A DNA stretch of 64,000 nucleotides from Clostridium cavendishii DSM 21758 (GTDB lineage Bacteria > Bacillota > Clostridia > Clostridiales > Clostridiaceae). Below, piece after piece: positions 29,135 through 37,226 of this stretch (the first letter of the stretch is position 1; each line of letters opens with the position of its first letter). Position numbers and translations under genes: made by a program. The stretch lies in NCBI RefSeq assembly GCF_900141845.1, contig NZ_FQZB01000012.1:1-64000 (forward strand), in the 5' to 3' direction. The notes under the pieces were generated by a model. That model had not been told where the DNA came from. It worked only from the letters and a program-made list of their open reading frames with translations, and searched no databases.

Positions 29135-29200
29135 AAAAAACCCTAAGATTATTTGTCTTACTTATAGTAGTCTACTTAAAGTCAAAACAAAATCTTAGAG
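29135..29200 (-). terminator. Terminator or attenuator upstream of the DUF3787 gene
   Basis: On the minus strand CTCTAAGATT (29200-29191) pairs with AATCTTAGGG (29150-29141), with one G-U pair, and T6 follows (29140-29135). It sits about 65 bases before the DUF3787 start, so it may attenuate that gene or end an upstream small transcript. Confidence 0.55.
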
Positions 29201-29390
29201 TCCTTTAATATATCTAGGTCAGCATAAGACTTCTAGACAATGAAAAGATAAATAATCTTTTCATATTAGTATATTATCCAATGTATTAGTATCTTATACT
29301 AAAATTATAGCTAAAAATATATATTATTAACAAAAATGGCACATCTGTTTTAATACTTAACTTTAAATACTAATATGCTAATACATTTAT
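29201..29390. other. Non-coding AT-rich spacer
   Basis: No credible gene. A short hairpin ATGAAAAGAT/ATCTTTTCAT lies at about 29239-29263. Nothing else is recognised. Confidence 0.4.
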
Positions 29391-29391
29391 A

Positions 29392-29418
29392 AATGCACTA
29401 AGATTAACTTAGTGCATT
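29392..29418 (-). terminator. Hairpin after SASP copy 1
   Basis: A perfect 11-base stem, AATGCACTAAG/CTTAGTGCATT. The same hairpin follows copies 2 (29914-29940) and 3 (30458-30484, one mismatch). The U tract is weak. Confidence 0.6.
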
Positions 29419-29423
29419 ATTTA

Positions 29424-29630
29424 TTATTTTAGATTTTGTTCATAACTTTCAACCATTCTTCTAACCATTTCTCCACCAACACTACCATTTTGTCTTGAAG
29501 AAAGGTTTCCTTTGTCTATTTGTTCGTAATTTTGCATCCCGACTTCTGATGCAACCTCATTCTTTAATCTGTTTAATCCTTGTTTTGCTCCTGGCACTAA
29601 AGTTCTATTACTTCCGCTATTTGAAGACAT
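29424..29630 (-). CDS. Alpha/beta-type small acid-soluble spore protein, copy 1
   Basis: 68 residues. It has the SASP alpha/beta signature: an N-terminal LVPGAKQGLNRLKNEVASEVG segment with the GPR-cleavage-like E-V-A region, then LSSRQNGSVGGEMVRRMV. These proteins coat and protect spore DNA and are degraded at germination. GGAGG precedes the ATG. A hairpin AATGCACTAAG/CTTAGTGCATT (29392-29418) follows the stop. It is one of three tandem copies within 1.3 kb; it differs from copy 3 at several positions (Asn for Tyr, Gln for His). Confidence 0.96.
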   Translation of the reverse strand: MSSNSGSNRTLVPGAKQGLNRLKNEVASEVGMQNYEQIDKGNLSSRQNGSVGGEMVRRMVESYEQNLK

Positions 29631-29913
29631 ATATATCTTCCTCCTTTGTTTATTATTTTCACATTAATATATTAACCCTACTTAACAATTTATAATCTAT
29701 AAACTTATTAGCAAGATTAGAATTTAAAACTTCCATTGTTTAATTTTACCCATTCTAAATTATATTTTATTATAAAAATTTTTAGGCCTAATATTTTGTT
29801 ATTAAAGATTTAGATTGTTATTTAAAGGAAACTCCTACTCATTTAATTCGTATGAGTAAGTTCAGATTAACCAAATTGAAATTTGGATTTTCACTTATAG
29901 TAATAACATATTA
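29631..29913. other. Spacer between SASP copies 1 and 2
   Basis: AT-rich, with two short dyads (ACTCAT/ATGAGT near 29839-29856; CCAAATT/AATTTGG near 29870-29886). The part next to copy 1 (29631-29700) resembles the region ahead of copy 3 and holds the RBS and probable promoter. Confidence 0.4.
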
Positions 29914-29940
29914 AATGCACTAAGATTAACTTAGTGCATT
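29914..29940 (-). terminator. Hairpin after SASP copy 2
   Basis: A perfect stem AATGCACTAAG/CTTAGTGCATT, the same as behind copy 1. Confidence 0.6.
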
Positions 29941-29951
29941 CATAACATTTA

Positions 29952-30146
29952 TTATTTTAAATTTTGTTCGTAACTTTCAACCATTCTTCTAACCATTTCT
30001 CCACCAACACTACCATTTTGTCTTGAAGAAAGGTTTCCTTTGTCTATGTGTTCATAATCTTGCATACCAACTTCTGATGCAACTTCATACTTTAATCTGT
30101 TTAATCCTTGTTTTGCTCCTGGTACTAAAGTTCTGTTACTACCCAA
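29952..30146 (-). pseudogene. Alpha/beta-type SASP copy 2, start and RBS deleted
   Basis: The coding part is intact from GSNRTLVPGAKQ to the stop and nearly identical to copy 3. However, the segment that in copy 3 contains GGAGG, the ATG and the first codons is missing. The break falls between two CAAA tetranucleotides, as if a slip deleted about 25 bases. Only a TTG at 30146 without a ribosome site remains in frame. Translation is probably very weak or absent. The intact reading frame indicates a recent event, or selection if some translation persists. Confidence 0.75.
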
Positions 30147-30457
30147 TTATTTGTTATTTTGTTTTACACTATTATATTAACCACCATTATTAATTATAGT
30201 CTATAAACTTATTGGTATTATTAGAATTAAACTCTTAAATTTTATATGTTTTCCATATTAAATATATATAATTTAAAATATAAAAACTTTAAGGTCAGTA
30301 CACCTTAAAGTTTTTATATTTATTTTAACTTTTATATTATTTAATAGCTAAAATTAAATTTAATATATTGGAGTCTTTATCTAAAATTAATATGGCACAT
30401 TTATTTTAAATTAATATACTAATTAACTTTAACTATTAATATCAAAAAACATATATA
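30147..30457. other. Spacer between SASP copies 2 and 3 with a hairpin
   Basis: No gene is seen. A strong inverted repeat AAAACTTTAAGG/CCTTAAAGTTTT lies at about 30286-30317 and could act as a bidirectional terminator. The rest is AT-rich. Confidence 0.5.
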
Positions 30458-30484
30458 AATGCACCAAGACCAACTTAGTGCATT
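30458..30484 (-). terminator. Hairpin after SASP copy 3
   Basis: Stem AATGCACCAAG/CTTAGTGCATT with one mismatch, homologous to the hairpins after copies 1 and 2. Confidence 0.55.
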
Positions 30485-30496
30485 TACAATTATTTA

Positions 30497-30703
30497 TTAT
30501 TTTAAATTCTGTTCATAACTTTCAACCATTCTTCTAACCATCTCTCCACCAACACTACCATTTTGTCTTGAAGAAAGGTTTCCTTTGTCTATGTGTTCAT
30601 AATCTTGCATTCCAACTTCTGATGCAACTTCATACTTTAATCTGTTTAATCCTTGTTTTGCTCCTGGTACTAAAGTTCTGTTACTTCCGTTATTTGAAGA
30701 CAT
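30497..30703 (-). CDS. Alpha/beta-type small acid-soluble spore protein, copy 3
   Basis: 68 residues with the full SASP alpha/beta pattern (LVPGAKQGLNRLKYEVASEVG, LSSRQNGSVGGEMVRRMV). GGAGG lies ahead of ATG 30703. It is the most complete reference for the tandem family: copy 2 is nearly identical over the shared part, copy 1 slightly more diverged. Each copy probably has its own sigma-G-type promoter and hairpin, since 300-base spacers separate them. Confidence 0.96.
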   Translation of the reverse strand: MSSNNGSNRTLVPGAKQGLNRLKYEVASEVGMQDYEHIDKGNLSSRQNGSVGGEMVRRMVESYEQNLK

Positions 30704-30980
30704 ATCAATCTTCCTCCTTTGTTTATTATTTTCACATTAATATCTTAACCAATAATATAGATGATACTCTATAAAAATATTAGTAAAATTAGAAATGGGC
30801 TTTTCATTTGTAAAATTGATACTTATGGATTTTTAAAAAATAAAATTCTTTTCGTCAATGTTACTTTAAATATATTATTTCAAATTTATTTGTTTATAAA
30901 AATTTCATATATATTAGGTTTTAAATTCTTTATTTATTCTAGATTCAAAAATTAAAATAATATTTAAAATTAACTTAAAT

Positions 30981-31580
30981 TTATTTAAAAGATTCGGGTT
31001 TTTCAATCGTAAACAAATGAGGTTCTTGCAAATAATCTTGAACTCCTCTAAGAGCCTCACCAAACCTTTGATAATGAACAACTTCTCTTTCCCTTAAAAA
31101 CTTTAATGGTTCTATTACATCAGGATCATCAGCCATTTTTATTAAATATTCATAAGTAGCCCTTGCCTTTTGTTCAGCAGCTAAATCCTCAGTAAGATCT
31201 ACAATAGGATCTCCTTTCGATTGAATATAAGAAGCCGTAAAAGGGACGCCTGCTGCACTTATTGGATATATTCCTTTACCATGATCTACATAGTAAGCAC
31301 TCATTCCAGCTGCATCAATTTCTTCACGGCTTGCACCCTTCATTAATTGTCTAACAATCGACCCTACCATTTCTAAATGAGCTAGTTCTTCTGTTCCTAT
31401 ATCATTACAGGTTGCTATAGCTTGAGATGTAATCATTGAAAAACGTTGACTTAAATATCTTAATGAAGCAGCTAGTTCTCCATCCGGTCCTCCATATTGT
31501 GTAATAATAATTTTTGCCATTTTAGGATTTGGATTCTTTATTTTTACTGGATATTCTAAAAATTTGTCATATGTCCACAT
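30981..31580 (-). CDS. cotJC: Spore coat protein CotJC (Mn-catalase family)
   Basis: 199 residues. Manganese-catalase-like four-helix protein with metal-ligand patterns GELAASLRYLSQR, EELAHLEMVGS and EQKARATYEYLIK, then REREVVHYQRFGEAL. It is the third gene of the cotJABC operon; the CotJ proteins form an inner-coat complex of the spore. It starts at ATG 31580, 3 bases after the cotJB stop, with GGGGGAG in the end of cotJB. Catalase activity is possible but unproven for the family. Confidence 0.94.
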   Translation of the reverse strand: MWTYDKFLEYPVKIKNPNPKMAKIIITQYGGPDGELAASLRYLSQRFSMITSQAIATCNDIGTEELAHLEMVGSIVRQLMKGASREEIDAAGMSAYYVDHGKGIYPISAAGVPFTASYIQSKGDPIVDLTEDLAAEQKARATYEYLIKMADDPDVIEPLKFLREREVVHYQRFGEALRGVQDYLQEPHLFTIEKPESFK

Positions 31581-31583
31581 AAA

Positions 31584-31880
31584 TTACATCTCCCCCTTTT
31601 CAAGTGTAAAATTAGCCTCTTCTTCCCATGGCCATGGCTCATTTATCCACTCCCAACAAGATGAACTGGATAAATCATTCTGTGTTGACATTCCATAATT
31701 CATTTCAAAAGTTTCTTTCAAGCCTTTACAAAGCATTGCATAATTATTATATTTCTTTATAGCTTCTTTATCATTTGGATGAGTGTTAAGATATAAAGCT
31801 AAATCTATTCTCATAAATTGTGAGATACTAATTTGTTTCAAAAGCTCCATTTTATCCATCTTTTCTAATTCATCTCTCAT
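31584..31880 (-). CDS. cotJB: Spore coat protein CotJB
   Basis: 98 residues. It matches CotJB through LLKQISISQFMRIDLALYL, TFEMNYG and the Trp-rich end SSCWEWINEPWPWE. It overlaps the end of cotJA by 11 bases and lies 3 bases before cotJC, so all three are translationally coupled. The C-terminal WPWE...NFTLEKGEM extends slightly past the conserved core. No catalytic residues are known. Confidence 0.93.
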   Translation of the reverse strand: MRDELEKMDKMELLKQISISQFMRIDLALYLNTHPNDKEAIKKYNNYAMLCKGLKETFEMNYGMSTQNDLSSSSCWEWINEPWPWEEEANFTLEKGEM

Positions 31881-32115
31881 AATGCTTCCCCCTCTTCTTA
31901 GGTTCTACATTTTCTTCTTTTTTATAAGGACTATATAATTCTGGAAAAGCAGTTCCTTTTTTTAATGCTTCTAATGGTGTGAAAAGGGTACATAAAATTT
32001 CATATGGAACATAAGCAGCAGCTAGTCTAACATTCTTTATAGTTGTTTCTTGAGGTATACAACTGCTACCTATAAAATATTGTTGTGTATTTTCTTTACT
32101 TTTCATCTGTTTCAA
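31870..32115 (-). CDS. cotJA: Spore coat associated protein CotJA, TTG start
   Basis: 81 residues. The CotJA core is LAAAYVPYEILCTLFTPLEALKKGTAFPELY, cut here only for naming: YVPYEILC and GTAFPELYSPY are the key blocks. TTG 32115 lies 7 bases after GGAG and is favoured over the ATG nine bases further in. First gene of cotJABC. The Lys/Glu-rich tail EPKKRGKHYER overlaps the start of cotJB. Confidence 0.92.
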   Translation of the reverse strand: MKQMKSKENTQQYFIGSSCIPQETTIKNVRLAAAYVPYEILCTLFTPLEALKKGTAFPELYSPYKKEENVEPKKRGKHYER

Positions 32116-32323
32116 TTTTATTCTCCATAAAATATTAATTACATGATATAATATTCGAATTATCCAAAAAGTGACAAATATTTGTATTAATATTTTTTAT
32201 ATCCAAAAAATAGCTAGTAATTTAACGTAATTACTGGCTATTCTCATAAGTTAATAAATTTAAACCATATCTATAAATTATTATTTATGTAAAATTCATT
32301 TTTAATATTTTTGCCTATTAATA

Positions 32324-32470
32324 CTAAACTTTTGATTTTCTATTTCTAACTGGTTTATATTCATATTTGCTTTCATCTTCAGGATTAATATACTCGTATC
32401 CATTTTGTTCACTTTTTTTTAATCCTAACGAAGCCATTTGTTTTTTAGTTACTCTTAATTTATTACTCAT
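32324..32470 (-). CDS. Small basic protein, 48 residues, unknown
   Basis: ATG 32470 follows AAGGAG at good spacing. The protein is basic and starts MSNKLRVTKKQMASLGLKKS; it ends in a Tyr- and Lys/Arg-rich stretch (YEYKPVRNRKSKV). I do not recognise a family. Its place between the cotJ operon and a second Mn-catalase-like gene suggests a spore protein. The good RBS and the composition make a real gene likely. Confidence 0.65.
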   Translation of the reverse strand: MSNKLRVTKKQMASLGLKKSEQNGYEYINPEDESKYEYKPVRNRKSKV

Positions 32471-32671
32471 AATATCTCCTTTTCATAAAATTTTATTTTA
32501 AATAATTTATTATCTAATAGATAATATTGTAAATAACAAGTTTACTTTATAAGTTATTAAATTTAAAAAACTATGAAATTTTAATATTCATAGCTTTTTA
32601 GTTAAAGACATCAATGTATATTAATCTTAATTAAATTTGTGTATTTTTATATAATTAATTTATATGTACTA

Positions 32672-33343
32672 TCACTTTCTTGGATTAGAAAATTCTACTT
32701 TTGTTGGATCTGGGGCATTAAAGCTCTTTCCTGGTGTTGATAAATCAAAATAAAGTTTTGAATCTTCTGTAACACCAAAGTCTTTATTTGATCCTGTATC
32801 TTTTACTTTATTTAAAGCTTCTCTAAAAAGTGCATTGTGCGCTTCTTCACGATTTAATAAGAAATCAATAGTTTCTTTCACATATTTATCATTAATCTGA
32901 CGATATAAATATTCATAAACAACTTTTGCTCTTTGTTCAGATGCAATATTAGAAAGTAAATCAGCAACTAAATCTCCTGTTACTGTAACATAGTCTGCAG
33001 TCCAAGGAGCTCCAGATGAATTTATTAGAACTGGAGACAAACCCGCAAGCACATGTGTTTGAATTTCTCCAGCTTCGACAGCTTTATAGTCAACATCATG
33101 ACCATTTAATAGATGTATAGTTTGAGAAACCATCTCCATATGACTTAATTCTTCTGCTGCTATATCTAAAAATAAATCTTTTATTTGTTGATCTTTAATT
33201 CTAAAACTTTGAGATAGATATTGCAATGCAGCTTTTAATTCACCATTACCCCCTCCTACTTGTTCTTGCATAAGAACCGCATACTGAGGATTTGGCTTTT
33301 CTACTTTTACTTCTTGTAATAATTGCTTTTCATGTTTAAACAA
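32672..33343 (-). CDS. Manganese catalase family protein (CotJC paralogue), TTG start
   Basis: 223 residues. Start TTG 33343, 8 bases after GGAGGG. The four-helix Mn-catalase fold shows ligand helices GELKAALQYLSQSF, AEELSHMEMVSQ, EQRAKVVYEYLYRQ and REEAHNALFREAL. It is about 25 residues longer than CotJC at the C-terminus. It may detoxify hydrogen peroxide by the dimanganese cycle or be a coat protein; the proximity of cotJABC favours a spore location. Confidence 0.88.
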   Translation of the reverse strand: MFKHEKQLLQEVKVEKPNPQYAVLMQEQVGGGNGELKAALQYLSQSFRIKDQQIKDLFLDIAAEELSHMEMVSQTIHLLNGHDVDYKAVEAGEIQTHVLAGLSPVLINSSGAPWTADYVTVTGDLVADLLSNIASEQRAKVVYEYLYRQINDKYVKETIDFLLNREEAHNALFREALNKVKDTGSNKDFGVTEDSKLYFDLSTPGKSFNAPDPTKVEFSNPRK

Positions 33344-33645
33344 ATGTACATCCCTCCTAAGATTTATTACTTAATTAGTTTTTCTTTAAATAAATTAAAT
33401 ATGTTAATAAATAAATTCATGTAATAACATATAAAACCATATACAAATTTAACTAATATAATAAGTTATTATTTTCAAAGTAAATTATATTAATTAAATT
33501 GTATTAATAATGAATTTTTAGTTAAACAAATGGGCATTATAAATATATACCATATATTTATAAAATACATCTTTATTATAGTGTACAAGAAATAAAACAC
33601 CATTTTACTTCCTAAAAATATATTTATATTTAGATGTATTTAAGT
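33344..33645. other. Non-coding AT-rich region
   Basis: No gene is seen. It holds the upstream region of the TTG-start gene at 33343. No motif stands out. Confidence 0.4.
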
Positions 33646-33693
33646 AAAGCCAACTGTGAAAAATATTTTAATATATATTTACAGTTGGCTTTT
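33646..33693 (-). terminator. Terminator of the Cys-rich protein gene
   Basis: AAAGCCAACTGT (33646-33657) pairs with ACAGTTGGCTTT (33681-33692), 10 bases after the stop of the minus-strand gene. Confidence 0.7.
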
Positions 33694-33702
33694 ATTTAAT
33701 TA

Positions 33703-34074
33703 CTACATTTCAACCATATTTCTACATTCAGTTGCACATTCTCTACAAGTGTTCGCACAGTCTTTACAATGTTCGTTGCTAAACATTTCACATTCAGTTG
33801 CACATTTCTCACATATTGTAGCACATACATTACAGATTTCTTTTATGTTTCCACTTCCTCTTGACATAAGACATGCCGCTGTAGAACAAATCTCTGCACA
33901 ATCTTGTAGTGTCTTAATACAATTTTTCCTTGACTTTACGTCTGGTTCTTGTAAACACATATCAAAGCATTCTTGACATATTTGAGTACATTTACCACAT
34001 ACATCTATACACGCCTGATGAGGATTTCCTCCTTGTATAAGAGATTCTGCTATCCTATTCATTGTTGCCATCAT
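33703..34074 (-). CDS. Cys-rich four-helix copper-binding protein (Csp/YhjQ-like)
   Basis: 123 residues with about 18 cysteines placed along helices (CGKCTQICQECFDMC, CIKTLQDCAEICSTAAC, CNVCATICEKCATEC, CKDCANTCRECATEC). This is the pattern of the four-helix-bundle copper storage proteins, in which thiols line the core and hold many Cu(I) ions. There is no signal peptide, so it is cytosolic. It is divergent from the HMA-TauE-cupredoxin gene and 4.5 kb from copZ/copA/csoR, fitting copper handling. GGAGG precedes ATG 34074. Confidence 0.88.
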   Translation of the reverse strand: MMATMNRIAESLIQGGNPHQACIDVCGKCTQICQECFDMCLQEPDVKSRKNCIKTLQDCAEICSTAACLMSRGSGNIKEICNVCATICEKCATECEMFSNEHCKDCANTCRECATECRNMVEM

Positions 34075-34542
34075 AATTATTTCCTCCTCAAATTTTTTTT
34101 ATATTACAAGGATTATTTTTTCCGTTATATCTTCAATTATTCTTAATAATCAATGTATTTATGTTAACGTTACATTTGATTTTTACATATATAAGCAACT
34201 TTCTTAGTATTTACAATTTTATAAATATTAACATTTAAGTTAGATGAATAAACTTTGTATTAATAAATTCCATAAATAAAAATACTCAGACTATTTCAAT
34301 CAACTTATATATTATGTTAATAAGTTCATTTATTTAAAACTTTTTTATCTTCATATAATCCACATATTTATTTTATATAATTTAAACATATCGTTATATA
34401 AGTTGATATTATATAAACTTCATTATTCTATATAAATTCCTTAAATGAAAGTTTAAAATAAGCTCTTAACATAACTTTTATCAATCAAAAGATTAACATT
34501 CTATATGTTTATATCTATATACATTTGATTAGGAGGATTTTT
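34075..34542. promoter_or_regulatory. Divergent intergenic region, 470 bases
   Basis: It separates the Cys-rich protein from the TauE-type fusion. It is very AT-rich (over 80 percent by eye) with no gene. It must hold both promoters. No GC-rich CsoR-type dyad is seen here, unlike the one before csoR. Confidence 0.45.
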
Positions 34543-36381
34543 ATGAATATTAAATGTGAAAAAATTAAAGTATATGAGATGACCTGTACATCTTGTGAAA
34601 GTCGAATTGAAAAAGCTATTAAGAAATTAAATGGTATAGTAAATGTAAAAGCTAATTATAGTACAGAATCTATTGTCGTAGAATATAATGCTACTTTATG
34701 TAGTATAAGTGAAATTAAATCTGCAATAAAAAAGGCTGGCTATGATACTGAACATTCAAATAATTTTGGCTTTTTTGGCATCTTTATTCTTACAGCTATT
34801 ATTGTTTTGCTTGGTTTTAATACTAATGGCTTTAATATGGATTCTAAACTTGCTAATGCTTCATACATCATGCTTTTTACTGTTGGTGTTTTCACTTCTA
34901 TACATTGTGTAGGAATGTGTGGAGGCATTATGCTTTCTCAAAGTATAACTATAACTAATAAGAAACAGGGAAAGTTTGAAGCCATTATTCCAACATTATT
35001 ATATAATATAGGCAGAGTTATCTCTTATACTATGTTAGGCGGAATAATAGGTGCACTTGGTTCAGTATTCTCTCTTTCAATTACTACTAAATCAATAATG
35101 CAAATACTTGCTGGTGCATTTATGATTATGATGGGCTTTAATATGGCAGGCTTTAGTATTTTTAGATGGTTCAATATAAAATTACCTCATGTATCATGTA
35201 AAGTTAAGAATAAATCTAGCTCTCCATTTATAGTTGGACTTTTAAATGGACTTATGCCTTGTGGACCACTTCAAACAATGCAGTTATTTGCACTTGGAAC
35301 AGGCAGTGCTCTAAAAGGTGCCTTAGCAATGTTTGTTTTTTCACTTGGAACAGTTCCTCTTATGCTTACTTTTGGTGCATTATCTGGACTTTTAAGCAAA
35401 AGATATACTAAAAAAATCCTTAAACTTAGTGGTGTTCTAATTATAGTTCTTGGTCTTATTATGGGAAATAGAGGATTTGCTTTAGCTGGTATAAATATTA
35501 ATCCTTTAACAGCACTTTCTAATGGATCTAAAACTTTATTAAATGGAAAAACAAGCGATTCTTCTAATTCAAATGTTTCTAAGGCTACTATAAAGAATGG
35601 TGTTCAGGTTATAAATATGACTGCTGATAATAACGGTTATACACCTAATGCATTTTACGTTCAAAAAGGCATCCCTGTTAAATGGATAATTGATGGAAAA
35701 CAACTTAACTCTTGTAATAATAGTATTGTAGTACAAGCCCTAAATAAACAACAAAAATTAAAAAATGGTGAAAATATTATTGAATTTACTCCAGGAGACA
35801 AGGATATAAACTTTAGCTGTTGGATGGGAATGATACAAGGCGTAATAAAAGTTGTAGATAAACTTGATACAGTAGATACATCAAAATCTGATTCTTCTCT
35901 ACCACCAGCAAGTACAGGTCCAAGTTGCTGTGCGACTCCTGTTGCTGATAGTTCTAGTGCTGTAGCTTCTAGCAAACCTAGCATATACGGCAGTGATCTA
36001 ACAAAAGTTCCAACAAAAAAATTAATTCATAAAGCTTTAGTATCAGAAAAATATCAAAATGCCAAATTTAAAGGCACTGGCTATGAACTTGAGCCGTTAA
36101 TAGTTGTTACTGGAAACAGCTCAAACACAAAATTAACCTTTGATTTAAGTGCTTTTGATAATGCAGAAGGTGAATATTTAATTTTAGATTTAGATACTAA
36201 AAACACTATTAGCTCTTTTACTGCAAAAAAAGGTATAAATGAAGTAGAGTTTAGTCCTAAAAAGGCTGGTGGATATACAATTGTTAAAGACAATTATGTA
36301 TTAGGAATAATTGAAGTTGTTGATGATTTAAAGACTACTGATTTAGAGAAAACACGTTCAAAATATTTTTCACCTTTTTAA
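34543..36381 (+). CDS. HMA domain - TauE/UreH-type membrane protein - cupredoxin fusion
   Basis: 612 residues from ATG 34543, 8 bases after AGGAGG. An N-terminal heavy-metal domain (MTCTSCESRI, about 13-22) is followed by about six transmembrane helices of the sulfite exporter TauE/SafE (UreH_2) family, with MCGGIMLS and GLMPCGPLQ motifs (about 100-320). Then comes a cupredoxin-like domain with a Cys-Trp-Met end (SCWMGMIQG near 430), a CC-containing Ser-rich linker and a second beta-domain of about 100 residues. It likely moves or hands on copper at the membrane. It is divergent from the Csp-like gene. Confidence 0.88.
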   Translation: MNIKCEKIKVYEMTCTSCESRIEKAIKKLNGIVNVKANYSTESIVVEYNATLCSISEIKSAIKKAGYDTEHSNNFGFFGIFILTAIIVLLGFNTNGFNMDSKLANASYIMLFTVGVFTSIHCVGMCGGIMLSQSITITNKKQGKFEAIIPTLLYNIGRVISYTMLGGIIGALGSVFSLSITTKSIMQILAGAFMIMMGFNMAGFSIFRWFNIKLPHVSCKVKNKSSSPFIVGLLNGLMPCGPLQTMQLFALGTGSALKGALAMFVFSLGTVPLMLTFGALSGLLSKRYTKKILKLSGVLIIVLGLIMGNRGFALAGININPLTALSNGSKTLLNGKTSDSSNSNVSKATIKNGVQVINMTADNNGYTPNAFYVQKGIPVKWIIDGKQLNSCNNSIVVQALNKQQKLKNGENIIEFTPGDKDINFSCWMGMIQGVIKVVDKLDTVDTSKSDSSLPPASTGPSCCATPVADSSSAVASSKPSIYGSDLTKVPTKKLIHKALVSEKYQNAKFKGTGYELEPLIVVTGNSSNTKLTFDLSAFDNAEGEYLILDLDTKNTISSFTAKKGINEVEFSPKKAGGYTIVKDNYVLGIIEVVDDLKTTDLEKTRSKYFSPF

Positions 36382-36455
36382 TATAAAAAATAAATTACTG
36401 ATGATAATAAACTATCTTCTATTTAAATATTCAAATTTAATATTTAACAGTATAG

Positions 36456-36494
36456 AACACAGATATCTTTACATATATTGTATCTGTGTTTTTT
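36456..36494 (+). terminator. Terminator of the fusion gene
   Basis: AACACAGATA (36456-36465) pairs with TATCTGTGTT (36481-36490), followed by T6; 75 bases after the stop. Confidence 0.82.
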
Positions 36495-36591
36495 CTCATA
36501 AACTTTATTTGCTGTTTCAACTTTAAATCCTGTTTGAATAGATTTAATTTACTTGGACACACTAATTTCATAATAATACGTTTATCTTATG

Positions 36592-36609
36592 TTACAAGAT
36601 ATCTTGTAA
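36592..36609. promoter_or_regulatory. 18-base perfect palindrome before a membrane-protein gene
   Basis: TTACAAGATATCTTGTAA is a perfect dyad that ends exactly at the GGAGG ribosome site (36610-36614). It could be a repressor operator or a leader hairpin that hides the RBS. The regulator is not identified. Confidence 0.55.
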
Positions 36610-36622
36610 GGAGGTTATTTTA

Positions 36623-37051
36623 ATGAAAAAAAGCACAGCTGCCTTTATAGGTGGTTTAATTGGTGGTTTTATAAAACTATTAATAGATCAAGTGACATTT
36701 GGTGCTCATACTTCTAACGTTGATACAGTAGGTACATTTTCTGGTTTTCTATTTGGAAGAGGTACTGACGTATTAACTTGGATTGTTTATATTATTGGTG
36801 TTGGTGTAATTAGCTTAATTATATCCCTCTTAGTATCTACTGAATTTATAAAAAATTATTTTTATTCTGGTCTAATTATAGGTGTAACTTGGTGGGGAGT
36901 AATGAATATTATTTTTTCTATTTCAGGAATAACTACTCCTACATGGTCAATGGGAATAGGCAGTTTTATAATAAATTTAATTTCACATCTAGTACTTGGC
37001 ATAGTATTAACTCAAACCATTTCCACATTACATAAGATGGAAGTGTCTTGA
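36623..37051 (+). CDS. Small integral membrane protein (YqhR/DUF1440-like), unknown function
   Basis: 142 residues with four hydrophobic segments (about 5-25, 50-70, 82-103 and 112-133), as in the YqhR-type family of sporulating bacteria; that family match is tentative. No charged active site is seen. ATG 36623 follows GGAGG. An 18-base palindrome lies directly upstream. The gene is monocistronic. Confidence 0.6.
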   Translation: MKKSTAAFIGGLIGGFIKLLIDQVTFGAHTSNVDTVGTFSGFLFGRGTDVLTWIVYIIGVGVISLIISLLVSTEFIKNYFYSGLIIGVTWWGVMNIIFSISGITTPTWSMGIGSFIINLISHLVLGIVLTQTISTLHKMEVS

Positions 37052-37226
37052 AATGATTTTTTAAGACACTTTCTTTTTTTAATAATGCTACATTAGATTT
37101 TTCTTTCTTGATTTTGTATTCACTTTATTTATACGATAGCCAAAGCTTAATAATATATATTTAGATTGAACATATCTAAAATGAAACAATATAATATAAT
37201 AAATAATTAATTTGAGGAATATATTT

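Noticed and set aside
29392..30703. Regularly repeated sequence, possible CRISPR
   Set aside because: The repeats are whole SASP genes with hairpins, not short repeats with unique spacers.
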